Positions 1-6,284 of a stretch of DNA of 7,543 bases are shown here, piece after piece. Numbering within the stretch: position 1 is the first letter of the stretch; every line of letters starts with the position of its first letter. The position numbers and the translations under genes are program-made. The stretch spans positions 1 to 7,543 of the forward strand of contig SKKZ01000007.1 of NCBI GenBank assembly GCA_007123455.1. The letters run 5' to 3'. The notes beneath the pieces were generated by a model. It made no database searches. It saw only the letters and a program-made list of their open reading frames with translations, and was not told the origin of the DNA. This stretch comes from Coriobacteriia bacterium (GTDB taxonomy: Bacteria > Actinomycetota > Coriobacteriia > Anaerosomatales > SLCP01).

Positions 1-1171
1 AGATCCAGATGCGCCCGCCGGCGGACAGGATCGGCTCGAAGTAGGTCTCCGCCGCCCAGTACGGCACCTTCTTGTCGAGCATCCCGGTGATCATGAAGTC
101 CACCCGCACGCCGGCGGCGGCGGCGTTGATGAGCACGTCGAGCGTGCTCGGGTCGGGCACGAAGTACGGCGATTGCAGCATTATCCGTTCGCGCGCTCCC
201 GACATGGCGACCTGGTGGGCGCGCGTCGCCGACTTCCAGCGGTCGTCGTACCCGTGGTGCACCGTCTGCACCATGATGTCGCCGTGGGGCAGCGTCGGGT
301 CGGGGTAGTAGCGCATGTCGAACAGGTCCTCGCCCTGCGCTTCGTACCAGCGCATGTCGAAGAGCTTCTCGAGGTCCGCGACGCCGGGGCCCGTGAGGCG
401 CAGGCCGGTATCGCGCCATGCGGGGAAGCGCTTGCCGCCGTCGATGTATTCCTGGCCGATGTTGAACCCGCCCGTGTGTCCGATTTCGCCGTCGATGACG
501 GTTATCTTGCGGTGGTTGCTGTAGTTCGCCCGCGAGAGCTGCGCGATGTCGCTCCCGATGAGCGCACCGGCGACCTTGAGCGCCTTCATCTCGTCCTTGC
601 GGTAGCTCACGTTGCCGACGAAGTCGTTGAGTATGCGTACCTCGACGCCGGCTGCGAGGCGTTCGAGCAGCACCTTGGTGATCCTCGCCGTGAGCTCGTC
701 CTGCTTCCAGATGAAGTACTGCATGTGGATGAAGCGCTCGGCCGAGGCGAGGTCCGCGATGAGTACATCGAAGTACTCGTCACCTGACCCGTACACGTCG
801 CACGTGCGGACAGGCAACGGCGGAGCGCCGACCTTCTGTTCGATCACGCGAGCGATGCGGCCCTCGAAACCCCGGCCGAGCCCCTCGGTGAACTCGCGCG
901 ACCGTTCGGCGTACGGCTCGTAGACCGATGGCATGAAGCGGTCGATGATGCCCCGCAACCGCTTCGTAGCCGGCGAGCGCTGGATGATCGCCGGCCAGTT
1001 ACGGCCGAAGAAGAAGTAGACGAGCAGGCCGAGGAAGGGCAGCGCAAACAGCACAAGGATCCACGCCAGGGTCGCCGTCGCGTCGCGGTTCTCGGAGATG
1101 AGGACGACGAGCACAATGACCCAGTACACGACGATGAGGACGTTCAGCACCGCAAGCAGGTTCTCGGTCAC
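1..1171 (-). CDS. cls: Cardiolipin synthase, phospholipase D superfamily (C-terminus beyond left edge)
   Basis: Membrane enzyme that joins phospholipids to form cardiolipin. I translated the minus strand directly: 390 residues are visible and the frame is open through the left edge. Two hydrophobic segments (about residues 5-25 and 32-56) form the usual Cls N-terminal membrane anchor. The first catalytic HKD motif is seen as NHRKITVIDG (H220, K222, D227; His codon at 514-512), followed by TGGFNIGQEYIDGG, a Cls hallmark, and later by SPYFVPD near residue 340. The visible part stops at AGGRIWI, just before where the second HKD motif is expected, so about 90-100 residues should lie outside. The start chosen is the GTG at 1171, preceded by GAGGGGG (1189-1183). 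An in-frame GTG at 1243 would add 24 residues that do not look like the family. It is divergent from the dipeptidase operon. No frameshift was seen. The family call is firm; in vivo substrate choice (glycerol or ethanolamine lipid) is not visible. Confidence 0.93.
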   Translation of the reverse strand, partial: MTENLLAVLNVLIVVYWVIVLVVLISENRDATATLAWILVLFALPFLGLLVYFFFGRNWPAIIQRSPATKRLRGIIDRFMPSVYEPYAERSREFTEGLGRGFEGRIARVIEQKVGAPPLPVRTCDVYGSGDEYFDVLIADLASAERFIHMQYFIWKQDELTARITKVLLERLAAGVEVRILNDFVGNVSYRKDEMKALKVAGALIGSDIAQLSRANYSNHRKITVIDGEIGHTGGFNIGQEYIDGGKRFPAWRDTGLRLTGPGVADLEKLFDMRWYEAQGEDLFDMRYYPDPTLPHGDIMVQTVHHGYDDRWKSATRAHQVAMSGARERIMLQSPYFVPDPSTLDVLINAAAAGVRVDFMITGMLDKKVPYWAAETYFEPILSAGGRIWI

Positions 1172-1339
1172 GCGGCCCCACGCCCCCTCACCGGCAAAGA
1201 CCGTTCGGGCCGGTCCGATGTCGACCCGTGCCCATGGTCGCACTCCCGGGCCGAGTGCGCCAGGACGGCCCGCGCCTCGACCACCACCTCACCGCCGGCG
1301 AACGGGACGTGGGGCGCTATGTGATGGCAGAATCATTCT

Positions 1340-1348
1340 TGGTATGAT
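1340..1348 (+). promoter_or_regulatory. Candidate extended -10 promoter for the dipeptidase operon
   Basis: TGGTATGAT reads as an extended -10 element: TGN directly before TATGAT, which matches TATAAT at 5 of 6 positions. No good -35 box lies at the usual distance (around 1319-1325 the sequence is ATGTGAT), which fits an extended -10 promoter. Transcription would start near 1355, giving a leader of about 85 bases. This is a pattern match only. Confidence 0.45.
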
Positions 1349-1373
1349 ATCGCGTGTACTCGAGTACTGCGAA
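1344..1373 (-). promoter_or_regulatory. Candidate divergent promoter toward cardiolipin synthase
   Basis: Read on the minus strand, TTCGCA (1373-1368, 4 of 6 to TTGACA) is followed after 18 bases by TATCAT (1349-1344, 5 of 6 to TATAAT). The -10 boxes of this and the plus-strand candidate overlap almost completely, so RNA polymerase would probably occupy one or the other. The leader to the GTG at 1171 would be about 165 bases. This is weaker than the plus-strand candidate. Confidence 0.3.
1356..1367. promoter_or_regulatory. Perfect 12-bp palindrome, possible operator
   Basis: GTACTCGAGTAC is a perfect palindrome located at the predicted start point of the plus-strand promoter and inside the spacer of the minus-strand promoter. 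A dimeric regulator bound here could affect both directions. No regulator gene is present in the window, and the assignment is inference from position and symmetry. Confidence 0.35.
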
Positions 1374-1425
1374 GGGAATAACTCCGCCAAGATGGCAGCC
1401 GGGCGTGCGTGCCGGCATGTGCAGT

Positions 1426-1432
1426 GAAGGGG
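1426..1432 (+). promoter_or_regulatory. Ribosome binding site of the dipeptidase gene
   Basis: GAAGGGG ends 7 bases before the ATG at 1440. It supports this start over later in-frame codons. Confidence 0.6.
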
Positions 1433-1439
1433 CGTACGT

Positions 1440-2825
1440 ATGGAGGATGGTGCCGGTTCATCAGCTGCCCGCCCCGACCTGAAGCGCCGAGTCACCGACC
1501 TCATGCCGAGTCTGCGCGAGGACCTCGCGCGTCTTATCGCGGTTCCCGGCATAGCGTCGCCGGGTTTCCCCGAACACGAGCTGTTCCGCGCGCAAGATCT
1601 CGTCGTCGAGCTACTGCGTGACGCCGGCGTCGAGGAGATCGGCGACATCACGCTCGAAGGCAAGATCGCGCCGGTCGTCACCGCCGAGATACCCGGGCCA
1701 CCGGACGGCCCCACAGTGCTTATGTACACCCACTACGACGTCGTGCCCGCCGGCGACGAGGAGCTCTGGGACTCGCCACCATTCGAGGCGACCGAGCGTG
1801 ACGGCGCCATCTACGGCCGCGGCGCCTCGGACTCGAAGGCGAACCTCATCGCCATCATCGGTGCGCTGCGTGCCTGGGACGGCAAGCCGCCGGTCAACCT
1901 GAGGCTGGTGTTCGAAGGCCAGGAGGAGTTCGGCAGCCCGTTCGACTTCTTCCCGCCGACAGCCCCCGAGCACTTCGCTGCGGATGCCATCGTCATTGCC
2001 GATGTCGGCAACGTCCGTCCGGGCGTGCCGACCCTCTCGGTGGGTCTGCGCGGCGACGCCGCGATCACCGTCGAGGTCCGCACGCTCGGGGCCGACAAGC
2101 ACAGCGGTCAGTTCGGTGGCGCGGCGCCCGATGCGCTGCTCACGCTTCTGCACGGACTCGCGACGCTGCACGACGAGAACGGCGACGTCGCCGTCAAGGG
2201 CCTCATGCGCACGCCCTGGACCGGTGCCTCCTACACCGACGAGGAGTTCCGGGAGCTCGCGGAGATGCTGCCCGGTATGCCCTACCTGGGCACAGGAACC
2301 CTCGGCGAGCGCATCTGGGCCGGTGCGGCCATCACGGTGACCGGCATCGACGTTCCCTCGGTCGACGAGGCCGTCGCCGCCGTCCAGTCGTACGCTCGGG
2401 CACGGCTTAACGTGCGCGTGCACCCCGAGCAGCCGGCTCTCGAGGCCCAGGACGCGGTCGTCGCGCATCTGGAGGCGGCAAAGCCGTTCGGCATCTCGCT
2501 CACCGTCACTCGCGGGGACGTCGGGAACGGCTACGCGCCCAAGACCGACGGACCGGCCTACGATGCCGCGCGCGCAGCGCTTCAGAAGACGTGGGGCGTC
2601 GAAGCGACCTACATGGCCAACGGCGGCTCCATCCCGCTTGTCCGCTCGCTCGCCGACGCCGTCCCCGATGCCGAGCTGCTGCTCTTCGGCGCGACCGACG
2701 GCTACAGCAACATTCATGCGCCCAATGAGCGCGTGCTGCTCGACGAGTTCGAGCGCTCCGTGCTTGTGAAGGCCGAGTTCTTCCGCGAGTTCGCTGACCG
2801 CTGGGCCACGAAGGAGGACCGATGA
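1440..2825 (+). CDS. M20-family metallodipeptidase
   Basis: Probable cytoplasmic two-metal peptidase that splits dipeptides or related N-acyl amino acids; 461 residues, a normal length for the family, with no signal peptide. The M20 metal and catalytic residues are all visible: H98 and D100 in YTHYDVVP, bridging D131 in GRGASDSKA, catalytic E162 and metal ligand E163 in EGQEEFGS, D188 in IADVGN, and H427 in NIHAPNE. The DKHSGQFGG motif (H221), in the central dimerisation domain, is typical of the carnosinase-like dipeptidase branch, as is GGSIPL (395-400). The residue after the bridging Asp is Ser rather than the common Asp or Met; that position varies in the family. It is the first gene of the apparent operon, and its stop overlaps the start of the next gene (ATGA, 2822-2825). 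Alternatives such as an acetyl-amino-acid deacylase cannot be excluded; the exact substrate is not visible. Confidence 0.9.
   Translation: MEDGAGSSAARPDLKRRVTDLMPSLREDLARLIAVPGIASPGFPEHELFRAQDLVVELLRDAGVEEIGDITLEGKIAPVVTAEIPGPPDGPTVLMYTHYDVVPAGDEELWDSPPFEATERDGAIYGRGASDSKANLIAIIGALRAWDGKPPVNLRLVFEGQEEFGSPFDFFPPTAPEHFAADAIVIADVGNVRPGVPTLSVGLRGDAAITVEVRTLGADKHSGQFGGAAPDALLTLLHGLATLHDENGDVAVKGLMRTPWTGASYTDEEFRELAEMLPGMPYLGTGTLGERIWAGAAITVTGIDVPSVDEAVAAVQSYARARLNVRVHPEQPALEAQDAVVAHLEAAKPFGISLTVTRGDVGNGYAPKTDGPAYDAARAALQKTWGVEATYMANGGSIPLVRSLADAVPDAELLLFGATDGYSNIHAPNERVLLDEFERSVLVKAEFFREFADRWATKEDR
2811..2817 (+). promoter_or_regulatory. Ribosome binding site of the YfcC-family gene inside the dipeptidase gene
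   Basis: AAGGAGG lies inside the last codons of the dipeptidase gene, 4 bases before the ATG at 2822. With the ATGA overlap this is a strong translational-coupling arrangement and fixes the start. Confidence 0.75.
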
Positions 2826-4393
2826 GCGCGGAGCATGTCGAAGTGATCGACGACCTTCCGGAGGAGCCGGAAGGCAAGAAGGGGATCAGCTTCCCGAACT
2901 CGCTCACGATCCTGTTGATCGTGACCGTGCTCGTGTGGGTGCTGGCTTTCATCGTGCCGCCGGGTCAGTACGAGACCGACGACACCGGCGCTCCGGTGGT
3001 GGGCACCTACGAGCGGATTGACTCACCGCTCACATTCTCCGAACGCGTTGAAGATCTCTTCCTTGCGCCGGTGAACGGCCTGTACGGCATCATCAATCCG
3101 GAGACCGGCTTCATCGAGCCGTTCGGCTCCGGCGTGCTCTTCGGCGCGGTAGGAGTCTTCCTCTTCGTGCTGGCCATGGGCGCGTTCATGACGATGGTCT
3201 TCGCCACCGGCGCGCTCGAGCTGGCGATAGCGCGGCTCGCACACGCGACGCGCGCGCAGGGCTGGCTGCTGATCGTAGCCATCATGGCGGTGTTCGGCGT
3301 CCTCGGCTCGACGATGGGCTTCGCCGAGGAGACGCTCGGCTTCTACGGCCTGCTCATCCCGCTGGCGCTCGCGCTGGGCTACGACCGCATGGTGGCGGCC
3401 GGGGTGATCATCCTCGGCGCCTCGATCGGGTCGATGGCGTCGACGGTCAACCCGTTCTCCATCGGCGTGGCGTCCGGAGAGGCCGGCATCTCGATCGGTG
3501 AAGGTATCGTCTTGCGCCTCGTCATCTGGATCGTGATGATGGGCATCGGTATCGTTTACGTGCTCCGTTACGCCACTCGAGTCAAGAAGGACCCATCACG
3601 CTCGATAGTCGGCTTCAGCGAGCACGACCGAGAGCTTGCCGAGGCAGGTGCGGACACCGCCGAGCCCGATCGGCTTACCGGGAGGCAGAGGATCGTGCTC
3701 GTGGTCACGGTGCTCACCTTCGCGCTTCTCGTCTTCTCGGTCATCCCTTGGTCGGCCATCCTTGCTACCGACGTCGGCACCGCGGACTACTACACTCATA
3801 CCACCGCGGTAGAACCGTTTTGGTGGGAGCTCGGTTGGTGGTTCCCCGAGCTGACCGCGCTCTTCCTGGTGGCGGCGATCGCAGTTGGCCTTGTCGGAGG
3901 GCTTGGCGAGAAGGGCATCGCCACCAACGTCGCGAAGGGCGCGGGCGACTTCATCGGCGCAGGGCTGGTGATCGTTCTAGCTCGCGGCGTGACCGTCATC
4001 ATGAACAACGCGCAGATCATCGATACGGTGTTGCACACCATGGAGACGGCGGTCTCGGGCCTCTCGACGGGCGTTTTCACCGCGATGGTCTACCTCGTCA
4101 ACGTGCCGCTCGCCTTCCTTGTGCCGTCTTCGTCCGGGCATGCGACTCTCGCGATGCCGCTGCTTGCCCCGCTTGCGGACTTCGCCAACGTCGACCGATC
4201 GCTCATCGTGACCGCGTGGGCGAACGGCGCGGGCTGGCTTCGACTGATAGCGCCAACGGTCGTCGTGGTCATCGGTGGACTGGCCCTCGCCAAGGTCGGG
4301 TACGACAAGTACCTGCGCTTCGTGGCTCCGCTCATGGCGATCCTGCTTGTCGTGAACATCGCGATCCTCGTGGTTGCAGGAGCGGTGCTCTGA
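2822..4393 (+). CDS. YfcC/DcuC-family membrane carrier
   Basis: Integral membrane protein of 523 residues resembling the YfcC family (DcuC-like, C4-dicarboxylate anaerobic carrier fold; often annotated as basic amino acid antiporter or permease). The short acidic N-terminus (DDLPEEPEGKK, residues 10-20) is followed by a first hydrophobic segment (about 28-46) and roughly ten more. Family-like motifs seen: GFAEETLGFYG (166-176), STVNPFSIGVASGEAG (207-222), NNAQIIDTVLH (395-405) and PSSSGHATLAMPLLAPLADF (435-454), the last two being the repeat-related loop regions expected for substrate and ion binding. A charged cytoplasmic-type loop (about 251-290) separates the two halves. It overlaps the dipeptidase gene by 4 bp, suggesting that the carrier moves a substrate or product of that enzyme. 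Substrate (amino acid, dipeptide or dicarboxylate) is not determined by the sequence. Confidence 0.87.
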   Translation: MSAEHVEVIDDLPEEPEGKKGISFPNSLTILLIVTVLVWVLAFIVPPGQYETDDTGAPVVGTYERIDSPLTFSERVEDLFLAPVNGLYGIINPETGFIEPFGSGVLFGAVGVFLFVLAMGAFMTMVFATGALELAIARLAHATRAQGWLLIVAIMAVFGVLGSTMGFAEETLGFYGLLIPLALALGYDRMVAAGVIILGASIGSMASTVNPFSIGVASGEAGISIGEGIVLRLVIWIVMMGIGIVYVLRYATRVKKDPSRSIVGFSEHDRELAEAGADTAEPDRLTGRQRIVLVVTVLTFALLVFSVIPWSAILATDVGTADYYTHTTAVEPFWWELGWWFPELTALFLVAAIAVGLVGGLGEKGIATNVAKGAGDFIGAGLVIVLARGVTVIMNNAQIIDTVLHTMETAVSGLSTGVFTAMVYLVNVPLAFLVPSSSGHATLAMPLLAPLADFANVDRSLIVTAWANGAGWLRLIAPTVVVVIGGLALAKVGYDKYLRFVAPLMAILLVVNIAILVVAGAVL

Positions 4394-4454
4394 GACCCCC
4401 GACCGACGCGCTACCGCTTTTCCCCTGCGTCGTCGTGGAGCGGGGTGACCCGCG
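4394..4454 (+). other. Short gap between carrier and permease genes
   Basis: Sixty-one bases on the same strand with no clear promoter and no convincing terminator; only a weak CCGCT/AGCGG pairing with a 20-base loop (4414-4443) was seen. Co-transcription of the two genes is therefore likely. Confidence 0.5.
4442..4448 (+). promoter_or_regulatory. Ribosome binding site that supports a CTG start
   Basis: GGGGTGA matches the anti-Shine-Dalgarno pairing (GGTGA core) and ends 6 bases before CTG at 4455. Its TGA (4446-4448) is itself an in-frame stop of the permease frame, so no start further upstream is possible. An alternative GGAG at 4437-4440 is 14 bases away and less well placed. Confidence 0.5.
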
Positions 4455-6263
4455 CTGAGCGATATCGCCATCAGCTTCACGATCCTCGGCGCCATCGTCG
4501 TCTTGCTCATGTCCAACCGCGTGCCGGTGGGCATCGTTGCGATCGGTGCGGCGCTCTCGCTCTGGTTCACCGGGGTTCTCGAGCTCGAACAGGTTCTCGC
4601 GGGCTTTGGCGACCCGACGGTGCTCTTCATCGCATCGCTGTTTGTGGTCAGTGAAGGACTCGATGCGACAGGCGTGACCGCATGGGCCGGACAGCAGCTC
4701 ATCGACCGGGCGGGCGAGGGGCGAACGCGCCTGGTCGTCCTCATGATGCTGCTCGTCGCCGGGCTCACGGCTCTCATCAGCGTCAACGGGGCGGTCGCAG
4801 CGCTGCTACCGGTGGTAGTCGTGATGGCGGTGCGCCTCGGCCGTTCACCCTCCCAGCTGCTCATGCCGCTCGTGTTCGGTGCGCACGCCGGCTCGCTTCT
4901 TGCGCTCACCGGCACGCCGGTGCACGTGCTCGTGAGCGACGCCGCTGCGTCTGCGGGCGAGAGGGCTTTCGGCTACTTCGAGTTCGCACTCGCCGGCATC
5001 CCGATGCTCGTCGGCTCGATCGCGATCGTCGTGCTCTTCGGGGAGCGTCTTCTGCCGGACCGGACGGCCAGGAACATCCCTGCCGACCTCAGCCAGCACG
5101 CACGCACGCTCATCGAGCAGTATCGGCTGGAGGACGGGGCGTTTCACCTGCGGCTCCGTGAGAACTCTCCGCTTGTCGGGATGCCCGCCACCAGCGTGAA
5201 CCTGTTCGACTACCCCGAGGTCAATCTCGTCGGTATGCAGACGAAGCAGGCCGGTGTGCTTGAGGGGATGCGCTCGCTGGGGGAGGGCGACCTGCTGCTC
5301 GTCCGCGGCTCGTCCGAGGCGATCGCCGGTCTCGCTGACGACCTCGTCCTCGGCATCCGGACCGAGGAGCCGGTCGACGTGACCGACACGCTTGTCAGCC
5401 AGCGTTCCGGACTTGCCGAGGTCGTCATACCGCCACGCTCCGAGCTCATCGGACAGGCGGTGTTCCGCGGCATGGTGACCGAGAGCGGCGACCTGGTGGT
5501 GCTCAGCGTCAAGCGGGGAGGCGAGGAGATTGATATGGAGGAGATCACGCTCACGCAGGGCGACACCCTCCTGCTGCAGGGGACGTGGGAGGCGCTCGAC
5601 GAGCGGCTCGCGGACCCCGAGGTCCTCGTCGTAGACTCGCCCGAACTCGTACGCAGGCAGGCGGTGCCACTCGGTGCCGGGGCGAAACACGCGCTCGTGG
5701 TACTCGGCGGCATGGTGTTGGCACTGGCCACGGGCGTCGTGCCTCCGGCCGTCGCGGGCCTCGTGGCGGCGTGCGCCATGGTCCTCCTGCGGGTCGTCAC
5801 GGTCGAGGGCGCCTACCGGGGCATCAACTGGACGACTGTCGTTCTCGTCGCAGGTATGACGCCGCTGTCAGTCGCGATGACTCAGACGGGCGCGGCAGAA
5901 CTCATCTCCGACCAGCTGATAGCCCTCGTCGGACCTCTCGGCCCGTACGCGCTACTCGCAGGCCTGTTCGTGCTTACGGCGACCTTCGGGCAGCTCATCA
6001 GCAATATGGCGACCGCGCTCATCGTCATCCCCATCGCGCTTGCGGCCGCCGGCGACCTCGGGCTGTCGGTGAGGCCCGTTCTCATGTCGGTCACCATTGC
6101 CGCTGCCGGCGCGTATCTGACCCCCGTGGCGACGCCGGTGAACATGATGGTGATGGGCCCGGCCGGCTACAAGTTCGGCGACTACTGGAAGCTCGGGCTA
6201 CCGCTGCTCGGCCTCTCGTTCGTGATCGCGGTGTTCCTCGTCCCGCTCATCTGGCCGTTCTGA
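4455..6263 (+). CDS. SLC13-type anion permease with two RCK_C (TrkA_C) domains
   Basis: Membrane transporter of 602 residues if started at CTG 4455. N-terminal membrane half (about 1-195), then a soluble insert with two RCK_C/TrkA_C-like domains (about 229-301 and 316-396; RENSPLVGMPATSVNL opens the first, PPRSELIGQAVFRGM lies in the second), then the C-terminal membrane half. SLC13-like signatures: ISVNGAVAALLP (about 108-119), LTGTPVHVLVSD (about 151-162), SNMATALIVIP (about 516-526) and TPVATPVNMMVMGPAGYKFG, near 556-575. This architecture is common in permeases annotated as sodium:sulfate or dicarboxylate symporters; RCK_C domains usually sense a small ligand. The frame has no ATG, GTG or TTG between its upstream stop (4446) and TTG 4503; starting at TTG 4503 or ATG 4509 would cut into the first membrane helix (DIAISFTILGAIVVLL), so CTG is preferred. 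Probably the last gene of the operon. Substrate unknown. Confidence 0.88.
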   Translation: MSDIAISFTILGAIVVLLMSNRVPVGIVAIGAALSLWFTGVLELEQVLAGFGDPTVLFIASLFVVSEGLDATGVTAWAGQQLIDRAGEGRTRLVVLMMLLVAGLTALISVNGAVAALLPVVVVMAVRLGRSPSQLLMPLVFGAHAGSLLALTGTPVHVLVSDAAASAGERAFGYFEFALAGIPMLVGSIAIVVLFGERLLPDRTARNIPADLSQHARTLIEQYRLEDGAFHLRLRENSPLVGMPATSVNLFDYPEVNLVGMQTKQAGVLEGMRSLGEGDLLLVRGSSEAIAGLADDLVLGIRTEEPVDVTDTLVSQRSGLAEVVIPPRSELIGQAVFRGMVTESGDLVVLSVKRGGEEIDMEEITLTQGDTLLLQGTWEALDERLADPEVLVVDSPELVRRQAVPLGAGAKHALVVLGGMVLALATGVVPPAVAGLVAACAMVLLRVVTVEGAYRGINWTTVVLVAGMTPLSVAMTQTGAAELISDQLIALVGPLGPYALLAGLFVLTATFGQLISNMATALIVIPIALAAAGDLGLSVRPVLMSVTIAAAGAYLTPVATPVNMMVMGPAGYKFGDYWKLGLPLLGLSFVIAVFLVPLIWPF

Positions 6264-6284
6264 CCACGCGCCTCCCGTGCGTGG
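6264..6284. terminator. Hairpin between convergent genes, possible bidirectional terminator
   Basis: CCACGCGC (6264-6271) pairs with GTGCGTGG (6277-6284) as an 8-bp stem with one G-U pair and a 5-base loop (CTCCC). It fills the gap exactly between the permease stop and the DUF389 stop. No run of T follows on either strand, so intrinsic termination would be inefficient by the classic model. Confidence 0.4.

Larger units (their letters stand above)
1172..1439. other. Divergent intergenic control region
   Basis: These 268 bases separate the divergent cardiolipin synthase and dipeptidase genes. The stretch 1320-1380 is visibly more AT-rich than its surroundings and holds the candidate promoters and palindrome listed separately. 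The cls-proximal part (about 1172-1310) is GC-rich and I see no gene in it; the cls frame remains open up to a stop at 1291-1289 but without family-like sequence. The dipeptidase leader (about 1355-1439) contains a weak 5-bp inverted repeat, GCCGG at 1398-1402 with CCGGC at 1412-1416. I see no recognisable riboswitch. Confidence 0.6.

Noticed and set aside
173..787. Plus-strand open frame (204 codons) across the cardiolipin synthase gene
   Set aside because: It is antisense to the HKD-containing catalytic domain and shows no family features.
1323..1398. Direct repeat GATGGCAG at 1323-1330 and 1391-1398, flanking the palindrome
   Set aside because: Eight-base repeats are common by chance at this scale, and no second pair supports a binding-site array.
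1611..2717. Long antisense open frame (368 codons) across the dipeptidase gene
   Set aside because: Its translation is rich in Arg, Gly, Asp and Val with no recognisable domain, as expected for the shadow of a GC-rich gene; the sense frame has the complete M20 motif set.
1440..2825. Ser in place of Asp after the bridging metal ligand of the dipeptidase (DSK)
   Set aside because: This position varies in the M20 family (for example DMKG in ArgE/DapE types), so it is not evidence of an inactive enzyme.
4445..4654. Possible small gene starting at GTG 4445
   Set aside because: The 69-residue product is Arg/His-rich and out of frame with the permease, whose CTG-started frame explains the same bases.
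3977..4915. Antisense open frame (312 codons) spanning the carrier-permease junction
   Set aside because: Low-complexity Ser/Thr/Arg-rich composition, and it overlaps two well-supported membrane-protein genes.
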